Translations under genes and position numbers: made by a program
Assembly (NCBI RefSeq): GCF_900496995.4
Contig: NC_044009.1
Coordinates: 36,107,505 to 36,171,504 of the forward strand
Reading direction: 5' to 3'
Length of the DNA stretch: 64,000 nucleotides
DNA from: Aquila chrysaetos chrysaetos
Lineage: Eukaryota; Chordata; Aves; Accipitriformes; Accipitridae
The notes under the pieces: generated by a model
Seen by the model: only the letters and a program-made list of their open reading frames with translations
What the model was told of the DNA's origin: nothing
The model's database searches: none
Part shown: positions 50,801 to 62,439 of the stretch, piece after piece
How positions within the stretch are numbered: the first letter of the stretch is position 1
Layout of the letters: every line of letters begins with the position of its first letter

Positions 50801-52037
50801 AAATACCTAACCGGGGAGAAAAGCCTGTGCCCCTCCGCAGGCTGGGACAGAGCAAGCTCAGCAGTATGGTGGTCTCATCCTGACCCTGCTGCGGATCCCC
50901 CCTGCCCATAGTCTGCCAGGCAAGCAGGCAGCCCTCCTTGCCCCACGCAGTTTGAGATGCCAGAGCTGTCCATGAGCCCCTCGCTGGCATCCCAGAGCCC
51001 TGCACATTCCCAGGGCAGGGTACATAGCCTCATCCTGATCCTGCCTTCTTGCCCTGTGCCCAGTACCACATGCGGATCCACAAGGAGGAGCGGAAATACC
51101 TCTGCCCCGACTGCGGCTACAAGTGCAAGTGGGTGAACCAGCTCAAGTACCACATGACGAAGCACACGGGTGAGCGCTGCCCACTGGGAATGGGCCGTGG
51201 GCTACCAGAGATGGTTGGGGCTGCAAGGACCTCAGCTCCGTGCTACCAGTGGCCCAGCTGGAGGTGGGGGAGGACCCCCAGCTGTCGGGGTCAGCACATT
51301 CTCATGTGCTGGTGGGTTGGGGACAGTCCCCCAGGGTGGGAGGGAAGGTGGGGTGGTACGGACCCCAGGTGCCATGTGGTGCCTTGGAAATGGGGGGTCT
51401 TAGGGTGCCTGCTGACTTGATGGGATGTAGGGCGGGAGTCCCTGGGGACTGCTGCTCTGTTACAGGGATGGCAAGACCTGCGGGATGGAGGGCACTGTCC
51501 CCCCATCCTGGTGCCATTCCCTTTCCTGTTGTCACAGGTCTGAAGCCATACCGTTGCGATGAGTGCGAGTACCGCACCAACCGGGCAGATGCCCTGCGGG
51601 TGCACAAGGAGACACGGCACCGAGAGGCCCGCTCCTTCATCTGCGAGCAGTGCGGCAAGGCCTTCAAGACCCGCTTCCTCCTCAAGACCCACCTGAAGAA
51701 GCACAGCGAGGAGAAGCCGTACGTCTGCAACGCCTGCGGGCGGGCTTTCCGCTGGGCAGCTGGCCTGCGCCACCATTACCTGACCCACACCAATGAGCAC
51801 CCCTTCTTCTGCCGCTACTGCCCCTACAAGGCCAAGCAGAAGTTCCAGGTCATCAAACACATCCAGCGGCATCACCCCGAGCGTGGGGCCGGTGACCCCA
51901 GCCAAGGGGTGGGCAAGGACCCCAGCACGCCCACCGTCCACCTCCATGCTGTGCAGAGGGAGAGCCGGGCCAAGGGACCCCCCGGGATGGAGCAGGAAGG
52001 AGGGTGCCCTGCAGAGAAGGACAGTGCTTTGCAGTGA
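41877..52037 (+). CDS. ZNF142: ZNF142, large multi-C2H2 zinc-finger protein
   Basis: A nuclear C2H2 protein, presumed transcription regulator; loss in humans causes a neurodevelopmental disorder. Exons: 41877-42159, 42764-43402, 43642-43905, 44396-45208, 45448-45625, 46316-49550, 51064-51169 and 51538-52037. They sum to 6018 nt, 2005 aa plus stop; human isoforms are about 1690-1890. The ATG was chosen because SREMEALCSELLLPTP matches human GEMDGLCPELLL. It has about thirty C2H2 fingers in several blocks, many without the usual TGEKP linker. Two acidic low-complexity linkers separate blocks: one is exon 3 (EEDSDSGGDESPEEDGE), the other early exon 6, about 46,680-47,600. Exon 6 is 3.2 kb and holds most fingers. 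The finger starting CPNCHKYFTSKSK lacks a clear last His, as in human. The C-terminus GVGKDPSTPTVHLH matches human. Exon 3 has a tandem NAGNAG acceptor. Confidence 0.97.
49794..50386 (-). mobile_element. Solo LTR, second avian ERV copy
   Basis: A 593-bp element in ZNF142 intron 6 begins TGTCATGG and ends CCAGTACA, flanked by a perfect 5-bp duplication GTGGG at 49789-49793 and 50387-50391. On the minus strand it reads: U3 with CATATAAAGC TATA box (about 50103-50112), then ATTAAA (49921-49926), then the conserved GGGGTTAAACCATGACA end. It shares both ends and a U3 core (GGTATGGAATATCC) with the LTR at 27.7 kb, but its central part is unrelated, so it is a different subfamily. No internal genes. 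It is antisense to ZNF142. Confidence 0.9.
50392..51063 (+). other. Rest of ZNF142 intron 6
   Basis: Nothing recognised except the 3' splice site (TTGCCCTGTGCCCAG) before exon 7. Confidence 0.5.
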
Positions 52038-52311
52038 GGCCGAATCCTGACTGCTTTAAGGCCTTGGTGGTGCAGGCCTGCTGCGGAGATGTATGTGTGT
52101 GTATAGGCATATATGTATATGGGTTGTAAAATATGCGGCTGTATAAAAGGAATCTCTCAGCTCCTTTTAATACTGTTTCTTGGGGCTGTTTGTAGCCCTG
52201 TGTGAGCAGTGGGCCAGGTGCCCACAGGGAAAGAGGGCAAGGACAAGCCCAGCTCCCAGTCTCTCCCCAGCACCATTGCACCCAGACCCAAGCCTGCCCG
52301 TCACCAAACAA

Positions 52312-52317
52312 TTTATT
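52312..52317 (-). terminator. Poly(A) signal of PLCD4 (AATAAA)
   Basis: AATAAA on the minus strand, about 500 nt after the PLCD4 stop codon. It lies only about 275 bp from the ZNF142 stop codon on the opposite strand. No canonical plus-strand signal for ZNF142 is seen in that gap. Confidence 0.65.
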
Positions 52318-52818
52318 AGGTTGCTTACAGAGAAGGGACATGGCGAGGGTTTGTAGGGGCCAGGGGCTGTGATGGGGCTCTATAGGGTCAGGGGGCAGTG
52401 AGGACTGACTCCTCTCCCAGCTCTGCCCAGCCCTGGGGTTTGCTCGGCTCCAGCCGTGCTCCCCTGGCTGCAGGGGACCAGCCTGTGTGGCAGAGCCAGG
52501 GGGGTGCACACCATCTGTCCTCCTCCCCGCAGCCAAGCTGTGCCCGTGGGCCAGGGCAGAATGCACATGGGGGGTGCAGGGGGTGCACCAGCACAGACCC
52601 CAAGCTCAGGCGTGGGAGGCAGCATCCTGAACCTGAGAAGGGGAGGTCAGTGCCTTTTCCCAGCCCTTGGAGGCCACTGCAAAGGGGGGCACAGCAGTGA
52701 CGATGACACAGGGACGACACAAACGGCTCAACGAGAGGGCAATGTGGTTGGCTCCGTGGCCCCAGCCGCTCGAGGCTGGCTGTATGGCTTCCATCCAGGT
52801 CCTACTCGCCCCACAAGC

Positions 52819-55800
52819 TCAGTCCTGCTCAGGGCCAGGCGGCTCAGTGATGCGGATGTGGACAAAGAGAGAAGAGGGCGGGATGGTGGTGCCGTCCTTG
52901 GAGAGAAGATGGATGTGGCGGTAGCCTGCAGGGGGGACAGCAAGGTTCTGGCTGACTGCTGCCCACCACCCCGCTCTCTAGCACCCAGCTGAGCCCCAGA
53001 CACCCTTGCCGGAGCTGCCCCAGGGCCCCACCAGGCAACAGCCACTCACCAGGTTTGATGTTGGTAAAAGCTAGGGTGAACTGGCCCACGAAGTCATTCC
53101 TGGACGTCTTGTCGTAATCCTCCACCACAAAGCGGACGAGGGCCAGCTCAGGCACGTGGAGCTGGAACTGGAGTGTCTCGTCCCAGCGGGGGTTAAACCC
53201 TGGGAAGGGAGAGTGGGTGCTGGGAGGGTGAGGGAGGGCAGGGATGGGCCACCTGGGCGCAGCTGGGTCCCTGGTACCACCGTGGCACTCACCATTGTTC
53301 TCAATGTACTTGGTCTCCTGGCGCGCCTGGTCTGCAGGGACCCCATGGATCTCCACACGCACCAGCGGGTCAATGACGGCTCCGTCCTTAGTGTTGGCCA
53401 CTTTGGGCAGCTGCTGCCCGCTGATCACCTGCAGGAAGGGGCAGGGACCCCGTGAGCCAGAGAGTAGCTGAACTGATCTGCTGGGAGGCTGCTCAGCTCC
53501 AGCACGCTGCCCAACAGTGTCCCCACCCATCTGGGACTGACAGAGCCCCAGGACACTGTCACGGCTCCCCAGGGTCTCTCCTTGGTCCTATACCTGGATC
53601 GTCAGGGTGATGGGGCCAGGGCCCTCCCAGCTGCCAGGGTCACTGGGGTTGAAGAGAGTCTCCTCATCCCTCATGAAGGGTGGTTTGAGCACATAGCCGC
53701 AGCGGCCGTTCTGGCTGAAGAGCCCGTCACACAGGTCCATCTCCATGCCAGCCGTCTGGAAGTTCAGAGCCACTGGGGGAAGGTGGCAGGGAAAGGGTTC
53801 AGGGCAGCTTGGAGACACCATGCCCTGCTTGGAGCTGAGAACCAGCCTGTCCCCATGGCCAGAGAGATGCGGGACTGCACAGGTGGACAAGGCACTGATG
53901 CCTGGGTATACCCAGGCTCCCCAGGGCAGAGCAAGAGCCTGCAGCCAGATCTGGCTCCAGCTGGGGTTGTAGCTGGCACCAACACGAGCGTTGATGGTGC
54001 CATTTGGCACGGGACCCAGGGCATCTCCCCAGGCCACAGCCCTGACACCCCCAAGCCGTACCGATCTGGCACCCCACGTTCCACATCTCCTGGGGACTGT
54101 AGTTGGAGGAGTCAGTCCGCATCCCGCTGGGGTAGATGCGTGTCAGCTGCCAGGCATTGTGGCGAACAAACTCATTCCCTAGGGATGGAGCATGAGGGCC
54201 ACTTGTGGGGTCATTCCCTGGCCTGCACAGCCACCCACAACATGTAGTGCATCTCCATCCATCCATGCAAACATCCATCCATCCAAACATTCATCCTTTC
54301 ACCCATCCATCCACCCAGTCACCTACTCATCCATCCACCCATCCATCCAAGCATCCCTCCACCCATCCCTCCATCCACCCATCCATCCAAACATCCACCC
54401 ACCCACCTACCCACCAATTCTCATCCCTCTCCCCTCCCAGGAACCCAGGCATCCTGCCTTGCTTTCTAAACCAATAACCCTGACTCACCCACCAGATCTA
54501 AAACGCAGGGTACAGCCCTGCTGGACCCCCCTTTCCCCTGGACAGGGAGGGAACCCCGGTGTCTGGAGGCTCTAGCCCTACACCTGAGGAAGCCACCTGC
54601 CCCCTCCACCCTGGCCCAGTCCCCTGGTGCCACTGTCCCCTCCGTCTCACCCGTGTCCCGGATGAGCTTCCTGGCCTTGGCCTCAGCAAAAGAAGAGATC
54701 TCGGAGGGCCGGGAATGGCTGCGGGCCTCCTGGAAGCCCCGGAAGGACACGCTCTTGCAGTAGATGATGCAGTCAGACAATGCCTGCGCCAGGTTCTCCT
54801 TGTCCTTCTGCAAGGCAGAGCCGTGTTGGGTCCCTCCTGATGGGAGCACCATCCCCCAGGATAGGGGCTGTGGAGTCCAGGGCACCCAAAGGCAGCTGGG
54901 GTGTGCTGGGGGTGGAAGCACCCCCACCACAGGCAGCCTTCCTGCCAGGAACGGAGCAAGCAGGGGACCCCCAACATGGTGCTACCACAGGGACACTGGG
55001 CAAAGAGGGGTCTGGCCTGGCCAGGGGCAGAAAGGGCTGCCCCCCCTGCCTGGTGATGTCTCTGCAGTCTCTGCCTCTCCTCTCGGCACTAGGATGTCAC
55101 CATGGCCCATAGCTGTGTCTGGGGGCTCAGCACTCCTGGCTGGTCCCCAGCCCAGGCCACCCACCTTCACCCTCCGCCTCTCCTCCTCTGCCTCTGCCCC
55201 GTTGTCATCATCGGACACATCGGGCGCCTCATCCCCCGGCCCATCCAGCATGTCCTCCAGCCGCCCGATCTTCTTCCCCTTCAGTAGGATCTTGTGCTTC
55301 AGCTCCTGTGGGGTTGGGGATGGAGAGGTAGGCACCTTGGGGTACCCATCTTCTCCATGGGACTTCTTGTTCCCCAGGCCCTGCATTGCTGGGGGCCAGC
55401 ACCACCAGCTCCTTTCAGCACCCAGGAGGGGACAGGATAGGAAGGCTCTGCTCTGCTGTCCGGCTCTGCAGGGCATGGGGAGACAACCTTGGGGATAGCT
55501 TTGGGAGCCCTGTGAACATGAAGAGACAGTATCCCCAGGGTCCCCAAGTGCTCCAGCGGGGCAGGATGATGCTGGGACAGGGCTGGCCTTCCCTCTGGAC
55601 AGCAGAGCCACCTCCTCACCCCACTCCCAGGCAGCACAGCGATGCCCAGCATGGCCGCACTCTGTCCCTACCTCCGGGGACGGGAGCTGGGTGGGGACGC
55701 GCCCATCGGTGGTGGCGGTGAGGAGCTGTTCCCCCAGGATGTCCTTGAGCTGCTGGGCCAGGACCTCCTGCTGCTCCATGCTGCAATGGTTCTCCAGGGA

Positions 55801-58800
55801 CAGGATTACCGGGTAGTCTGAGGTCTGGGGAGCAACGTGCACAGCTGGAGATCAGCCTCGGTGGAGTTGGGGAGCTCTCACAAGGGCTTTGCCCAGGCGT
55901 GATCAGTGCCAGGATGGAGCGCCTTGTGTGTCCTTGTATCCCCCTGAGACCTTCATACCCCTCCAATCCCCCAGCATCCCTCATATCCCATCTCACCCCC
56001 GCATCCCCCACGCCCCATCTCACCCCTGTACCACCAGAAGACCATGTCTGCATGAGCCCCCATCCCCTGATGTGGCACAGTGCAGGGCTGTGGGTCAGAC
56101 CCCCCAGTGCTGTCCCCCAGGAAGGGACACAGCCACCTTCCTCGCCCACGGCGGGGTCGGTCCTGCTGCAGCACCAGGTGTGTGAGCCCCAGCATCGCTC
56201 CCCCTCCAGAGATCCATCACTGCCCCCAGATTGCAGCCACATCCCCCACCACCTGCTGAGGGCCACCCATGACACCCAGCACCCGGGGAAGGGTGCCCTA
56301 CCTTGAAGGCGTACTTCCCCAGGGTGCTCACCACCTCCCGGAAGGGGATTTTGGAAGTGAAGGTGTGGCCGTGGTACACCATGGGCTCCCCGTTCGGCCC
56401 GTCCCAGCAATCCACCTCCAGGCACCGGCAGCCCCGTTTCAGAGCCCTGTGGGTGTGTGGTCACCCCTGGAACCCCATACCCAGCCAGGGCACCAGCCCC
56501 CTGCCCTCCCCCCTGGCTGTGGGTGTCACCCCTGCAGGGACCAGGGGACAACTGCCAACGGTGGAGATGCTGCTGCATGCAGGGCAGGAAGAGCTGGGCT
56601 CAGCATCCCCAGAGTGGACCCCCTTGCTGAGCACCACATGGCACGGCCACAGGGGTGCTGGACGAGGAGGGGGCAAAGGAGCTTCTCCTCTTGGTGGGTT
56701 TGCCCCATGGAGCTGCCTGGGGCACGGCACTGGGGCAGGAGGGTGCTGGGGGGCAGCCAGGAGGCAGCAGCCCCTTTACCTGATGTAGCCCTCGATGCTG
56801 CTCTGGCCCCGGATCTGGTCCTCTATCAAGTAGGTGTTGTGGGAGGAGGAGATGAAGTAGTGGCAGAGCGGCTGGCTCATGTCCTGCCACAGCGCCCGGT
56901 GCCGGGGGTTGAAGATGGAGCCCTCCGGGGAGCAGAGGTACATGAGGAACCCGTCGGCACTCAGTGCATGGCGAGCCCGGGCTGCAGGCAGAGGGGGAGG
57001 CTCAGCAACAGCCAGGGACCCAGAGGGGACAGGATTGGGACAAACGGGGCTGCTGGCAGCTTCTAGCATCCCCAGCCTGGTGGGCACGGCTGCTGCCAGA
57101 GGCTGGAGCACAGGGATAGATGCCCTGGGGCAGAAGCCATGGGAAGGTGGGCAGCAGACCCCAAAGCCAGAGCTTGCACCCCATGGCTGGTCAACCTTCT
57201 ACACCAAAATGGTCCAGGAGTGGACCAAAAAAAGGGAACTCCACCAGATCACACCATGGTGAACCTTCCTCCTGTGTCCACCTGCAGCAAGATGGGGCTG
57301 AGGATGCCCCTGTTGTTGGGTTGTGAGTCTCAGCACCCTCCTTCCCCACCGTGCAGAGCACAGCCGATACCCGGGCTGGCTCTCACCTGTCTCTGATGGT
57401 TCGTACTTGTCGATGAGCTCCATGGCCAGCTCCTCTGTGCCCTCGTCCTCCAGCTGCTCTTGCCGCAGGAAATCCACCAGCTCCAGCAGTGTCAGCTTCT
57501 TCCCATCCTCGGAGAAGTCCTGGAAGAGGCTCAGCACCTCCTCACGCTGTGTAAGGGTCTTGTAGAAGAGCACAAACTCCTCCCCTTCCAGCGTCCCTGA
57601 CTCTGACTTGTCAGCAGCCTGCAAGGGAGCTCACTCAGCACCTAGCTGGGGCAAAACAGGGTGTCCTGGCCACCCCATAGGGCTGTGGGGGGATTCACCC
57701 ACCCCCAACAGAGGGCACAGAGACTCCACGCCAGTGGCAGTGGTAGGCATCGATCAATGCGTGAATGGATGGATGGATTGGCAGATCTCTGGTTGGGTGG
57801 ACTGATAGATGGATGGGTCCATGGATGGAGAGATGGACAAACAGGTGGAGGGATGGATGGATGGATGGATGGATGGTTACATGGATGGATGTATGGACAG
57901 CTCGCTGGCTGATTGGGTTGATGGATAAATAAACAGATGGCTGGTTAGCTGGGTGGACAGATAAGCAGCTGGATGGACAAATGAAGGGGAGGGAGGAACA
58001 GCTAGCTGCCTTGGCTGGTTGGGTTGGCAGATAAATGAACAAATGGATGTTTGTCTGAGTAAACAGGTAGTTGGGTGAACAAATAAATGGATAGATGGAA
58101 GGATGGATAGATGGATGGATGGATGGATGGATGGACAGAAGAGGTGTTGTGCAGCTTGGTCCAGCCCCTCCCCAGCCCCTCATGTGCAGTGCCTACCTGG
58201 AAGAGCCGCAGGGCATGATCCTCATTCATGTCGACGTTCATCATCTTGAGGAGACGCTGCACCTCCTTGAAGTTCATGCGCCCATCCTTATTCTTGTCGG
58301 CTTTCTGGAACCAGTCACGAATCCACGTGCGAGAAACCAGGGCAGATGTTAAGGGAAAGGACCTTGGCTAAGAGAGATGGAGCTGGGGAGCATCAGATGG
58401 CCTCTTTTCCTTTTTCTGTGGGCTCTCCCTGCCCTGGTGCAGATGGTGAGACCCAGAAGAGCTAAGCACACTCTGGGGCAAGGCTGGAGATGCAGGGCCT
58501 GGGGGATGGCCAGACATGGGGAAGGACTGAGTGTGGAGGGCAGAGTGGTACCCGCAGGAAGGATATTGGTCTATCTTCTCCCTTTGGTCCATGCTGGTGG
58601 CCACTTCAATGAGCTGGCGCAGGCCCTGGACCCAGCACTGCGCCTCCTCTGCCGAGCCGGCAATGAGGTCCAGGTTGCCCCGGCGGCCATAGAAGACAAT
58701 GGTGAAGCAGCGCTCGGGGGGAAACTCGTCAGCCAGGCTCTGCAGCACCTCCGACTGGTGCCCTTCCCGCACCGTCTCCACATCGCTGATGGAGACTGGG

Positions 58801-59818
58801 GCAGAGGGAGGGGAGGCCTGTCTGTGGGGGACAAGGACCGCAGGGCAGGGGGCACTGCCCACATACAACTGTCCTTCCAGCCATCCCTTCTTCCACTCAT
58901 CCATCCATTCATCCATCCATCCATCCACTGAGCTACTCATCCATCCATCTACCCATTGAGCTATCCATCCATCCATCCATCGAGCTACTCATCCATCTGC
59001 ACCTCTGTTTGTCTGCCTACTCCTCTGCCGGCATGCCAGAGCTTCCACTTGTATCAGCCGCAATTTCTACTCAGCCTTTGTGACCTATGGGTCCTGCTGG
59101 GGGCCGGATGCTTCATGGAAGGGTGTGGTTGAGAAGAGCCCAGACATGCACACAGAGTCTCTTGAATGCCCCAGCACCCTTTGCAAGTACAGCTCCAAGA
59201 ATCTCCATACATTCACATCCCTGTTCACTCTGAACCCTACCGATGGTCCCATGGCCAACATACAGCAGCCGGTACTCACAAGCAGACTCAGTTTTGCCTG
59301 TCCTCTTGGACTGGTACCAGATGGTCATGCAGTCATCCTGCAGCTTGAAGTAACGCTGCTTCTTCCAGCTCTTGGACTTGACTTTGCGCATCAGCGTCCC
59401 TTGCTGCATCTGCTCCAGCGTGTCTGTGAGCTGGATGCCTGTGGGCAGTGTGGGCTGCATCACTAAGGGCAGGGGTATCCGGGCACTGTGCCCTGGTACC
59501 TTGCTCCCTCTCACTTCTGGGACCCCCCTGTAGTCCTTTGATTTGGGATGGAGGCGGGACAGACACCAAACAGACTCCCTTTGCCACAAGAGGGGCAGAA
59601 GGTAATTCCCCATCCACCCTTCCCACCCGCCCTTGGCACTGCCAAGCCCAAATCCCAAAAGCCGTGATGGGCTAGGGATGCTCCAGAGTGCGGCAAGGTG
59701 AGCTCAACCCCCAGGCCAGATTTGCCCCTGCGTAAATCTGGATGGCCCAGTGCCGTGCCCTGCCCTGCACCTCCCGCCTGCCTGGGCACTCACGGGCGTT
59801 GCACAGCAGCGATGCCAT
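52819..59818 (-). CDS. PLCD4: PLCD4, phosphoinositide phospholipase C delta-4
   Basis: Hydrolyses PIP2 to IP3 and diacylglycerol, Ca2+-dependent; human and mouse PLCD4 act in the sperm acrosome reaction. Exons, transcript order: 59818-59794, 59438-59280, 58795-58567, 58326-58197, 57618-57387, 56981-56780, 56446-56302, 55824-55672, 55305-55165, 54807-54651, 54178-54062, 53772-53594, 53428-53293, 53199-53050, 52925-52819. They sum to 2262 nt, 753 aa plus stop (human about 762). Layout: PH domain ([17 protein letters not shown], ~25-130), EF-hands ([24 protein letters not shown]), X box (~260-430) with His306/Asn307 (SSHNTY), Glu336, Asp338 and His351 (YHGHTF), acidic X-Y linker, Y box ([15 protein letters not shown]), C2 domain. 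The catalytic set is complete. PLCD4 was chosen over PLCD1 by MASLL start, SFSISDVET motif and ZNF142 adjacency. The intron after exon 3 is AT-AC. A strong acceptor at 59846 implies an upstream noncoding exon. Confidence 0.96.
54256..54416. repeat. (CATC)n microsatellite, imperfect
   Basis: Interrupted CATCCATC tetranucleotide array in the PLCD4 intron between exons 10 and 11 (54179-54650). Confidence 0.9.
57764..58136. repeat. (GATG)n microsatellite/minisatellite, imperfect
   Basis: A long degenerate GGAT-type array with two purer blocks (about 57846-57880 and 58100-58134), filling most of the PLCD4 intron between exons 4 and 5 (57619-58196). The middle holds higher-order repeats with GGTTGGGTTG and ACAGATGG-type motifs. 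Confidence 0.88.
58327..58566 (-). other. U12-type AT-AC intron of PLCD4
   Basis: The exon ends GACCA, then the intron starts ATATCCTT, the U12 5' splice-site consensus. It ends CGCAC|GTGG, with CCCTTAAC (a U12 branch-site match) about 20 nt before the end. Joining CA to G gives Gln-Trp-Ile-Arg-Asp-Trp-Phe, matching human DQWLSDWF and keeping the whole reading frame. No GT-AG pair gives that protein. Length 240 nt. Confidence 0.93.
58897..58997. repeat. (CATC)n microsatellite, interrupted
   Basis: CATCCATC blocks separated by three similar GAGCTACTC / GAGCTAT spacers, in the PLCD4 intron between exons 2 and 3. Confidence 0.85.
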
Positions 59819-59846
59819 GGCTCTGCCTCCTCCACACTGGCAGCCA

Positions 59847-62430
59847 CTGGGGAGGGAAGAGAGAGGGTGGCTGGGGGGAGCGGGGCCGGATCCCCCCACT
59901 GCACCCGGGTCCCACCGGGTGGGCTCCGGCCGTACCCACACATGTGTGAGGTGCATGTGCCCCTGCCCGTGTGTGAGCGCACCTGTGCCTGTCTCCTGCC
60001 CGTTCATTGCTTTCCTTAAGTGTCAAATTCACACCACCATGCTCAATAAATGTTTATTTGCATTACCCAGAAGCCAGAGCTCGAAAGGTGTTGGAGGAAA
60101 ACAGAAAAACTTGTGAGCACAGCCGCCCCGCATCCCAGTGGGTACCGGAGCCCTGCTGCTCCCAGGTCACAGCTCCCAGGGAAGAAGTAGCCCCGGGAGC
60201 TGGGAAAAACTGCCCTGGGGGTGCCCAAGAAGAGCCCCCACCGCCTGGGAAAAGGCCCCCAACCAGCAAATTTGGAAGTAAGGGAGAGGAAAGGCTGTGA
60301 GAGCAAGGACGGGGGTGCAGAGCAATGACCCTCAGCTCCCCCACCCCCTTCTCCCCAGGGAACGTCAGCACCCCGGGACCGCAAGCACACTGGCAGCCGA
60401 ACAGGGAGCGCGCTGCGACAAGTGGGACTATAAATACAACTGGTCTGACAATAAGGCTTTGATTAGGCTGTTAAGAATTTAATTAGACAAATCGCTGGAT
60501 GTGCCTGTCACCCGGGTGCTGGAACTGGGCCCTCGAGGAGTGGATGCCGCAGCTGGTGAGCTGGGATTTGGGTGCAGGAGGGGACCCGGGGGTCCCTGGG
60601 AGTGGAGGGCTCTGTGCCACGGTGCAGGGGTGGCAGCCGTGCCCCAGGCCCCTGACTCAGCACAGGCACCGGCAGCGCAGGGCTGGGAATAGCCGGTGCC
60701 GTCAGTGTGCAGGCAGCTGCCAAGCCCGGCTGCCAGACCCTTGCAGGCTTTGGGACCAGACGGCAGCCGTCCCCTGCTCGGTGTGGGGACAGGCAGGTCA
60801 GATACCCAGCACATCGCTCGCTGGGGCTGTTGCCCCACTCCTGGGGGACATGCCAGGTGTGGGGCTGGCAGTGGCCGTTCAGCTGTCCCCAGGGCAAGTG
60901 GGGACTGCCTTTCCATGCTCTTGGGGACCTCATGTTGCTGGAGACACGGAACGGCTGGGGTGCCATCCCAGCTGCCTCCCAGCAGTGCCCAGTGCCACGC
61001 ATTCCCAGCACCGGCCCTTCTTGCAGGGCTCAGACCACAAGGACTCGCTGCAGTGCCTGCACCCTCCCACATCCGATGTGCCGGGGGGTGGGGACTGACC
61101 CACTGGCCCAGGGCTCAGGGCACCCACACCCACAAACGGAGGGTGGTGGCACCACACTCCTCTCGGGCCCTGCAGAGTGGGTGCCCTGATGCCTGCTGGC
61201 TTGCACAGCCCCAGGAGTGCCTTGCACCCTCCCTCAGCATGCTCGCATCCCCCCTGCACCCCATGGCCTGCAGGGAACCAGTGGGGGGACAACCCCGGTC
61301 ACCCATCTACCTGGACCCTCCTGCCTCCTGGCAACACCCCGGCACAGCCGCTTTGCAGGGTCACAGCTCCAGGTGCCCACCTGCCCCATGCCCCCTGTGC
61401 TGCAGCAGGTGAGGGGATGGAAATGGGGATGTTTTGGGGAAGCCAACGCCGAGGGAGAGGCACTGAGGCTGGAGGAGCAGAGAGAGATGCTGGCCTGGGA
61501 CAGGGATGGGCTTGGTGCCACCATTGGGTCTGTCCTCTCTGCACCCTGCCACGCATGTGTGCAAGGAGGCAGCGTGCAAGGGAGCTGCTTGCAGCCCCCA
61601 GGCCCATAACTGCGTTGAGATTTTGGAGCTAAACTGATCTCCCCCAGTGCCAGCCCTTACAGACTCCCAGCATGGCCCAAGCATGCCCCAGCCGTGGAGC
61701 TGTGCCTTCCCTGCACATGCAGCAAATAAGAGATGATCCCTTCCAGTGCAAGGAGGATCCTGTGAGCGTGGACACAAGGACACATCTGTTCAGCTCTCCC
61801 TGGCGCATGAGTGATGCCCCGAGCCCAGCGCAGCCTGGCTTCACACAGCCCCCTTCCCGCCTGTCTGAATTACAGTGTCGAGGGGAGCAGGACAGGAGCC
61901 AGGGGCTAGAGAAACCCAACCCTAGGGCTTCCTGCAGGGCAGCTGCCTCCTGCCAGGGACAGCCGGAGCTCCTCCCAGCACACCCTGAGCCACCACAGCC
62001 TCTCTCCTGGAAGTGACAGTCCCCAAACAGAGCTGGAGGGCCAGCGGGTGTGAGCGCTCCCCAACCGCTTCAGTGCAGAGTCCTTGGGCAGAATTAAATG
62101 CCACCATGGGGGTTCCTGTGCCAGAGCAGGGAGGGATGCCCCCCGCCTCCCTGGGCACCCCCTTACTTTCTTGCACCCCGGTGTGCACACAGACTGCCCG
62201 TGTCCCGGGGCTCTGCTCAGCCCCACTGCCCCACACAGCCTTCCCACCCACCCCAGGACACGCTGCAGCCCCCAGAGATGGAGCCTGACCCACGCAGGGG
62301 GGACCAGCCAGCAGCTGACGGGGTCAGAGGGGCTCGGGGGGTGGGGGGGGTCGGACAAGGGGCTCCGGGATGGAGCAGCACAACCCGGGAGTGCGGAGCT
62401 CGGGGAACAAGTGACACCTTAAAGCAGAGG
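59847..62430. other. PLCD4 upstream spacer or 5' intron, no recognised gene
   Basis: A strong minus-strand acceptor (TTCCCTCCCCAG) at 59847 shows transcription enters from the right, so this 2.6 kb is probably PLCD4 5' intron. AATAAA-type words occur on both strands near 60046-60058. The open frames here have no family resemblance, and no repeat family is recognised. Confidence 0.5.
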
Positions 62431-62439
62431 AAAGAAAAC

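Noticed and set aside
58368-58380. Ordinary AG acceptor (CTCTCTTAG) for PLCD4 exon 4
   Set aside because: Open in frame but adds 14 residues absent from PLC-delta proteins, and no matching GT donor after exon 3 keeps the frame. The AT-AC sites fit exactly.
52819-59818. PLCD1 or PLCD3 instead of PLCD4
   Set aside because: PH, EF, X, Y and C2 parts match all delta isoforms, but the MASLL start, SFSISDVET segment and position beside ZNF142 fit PLCD4.
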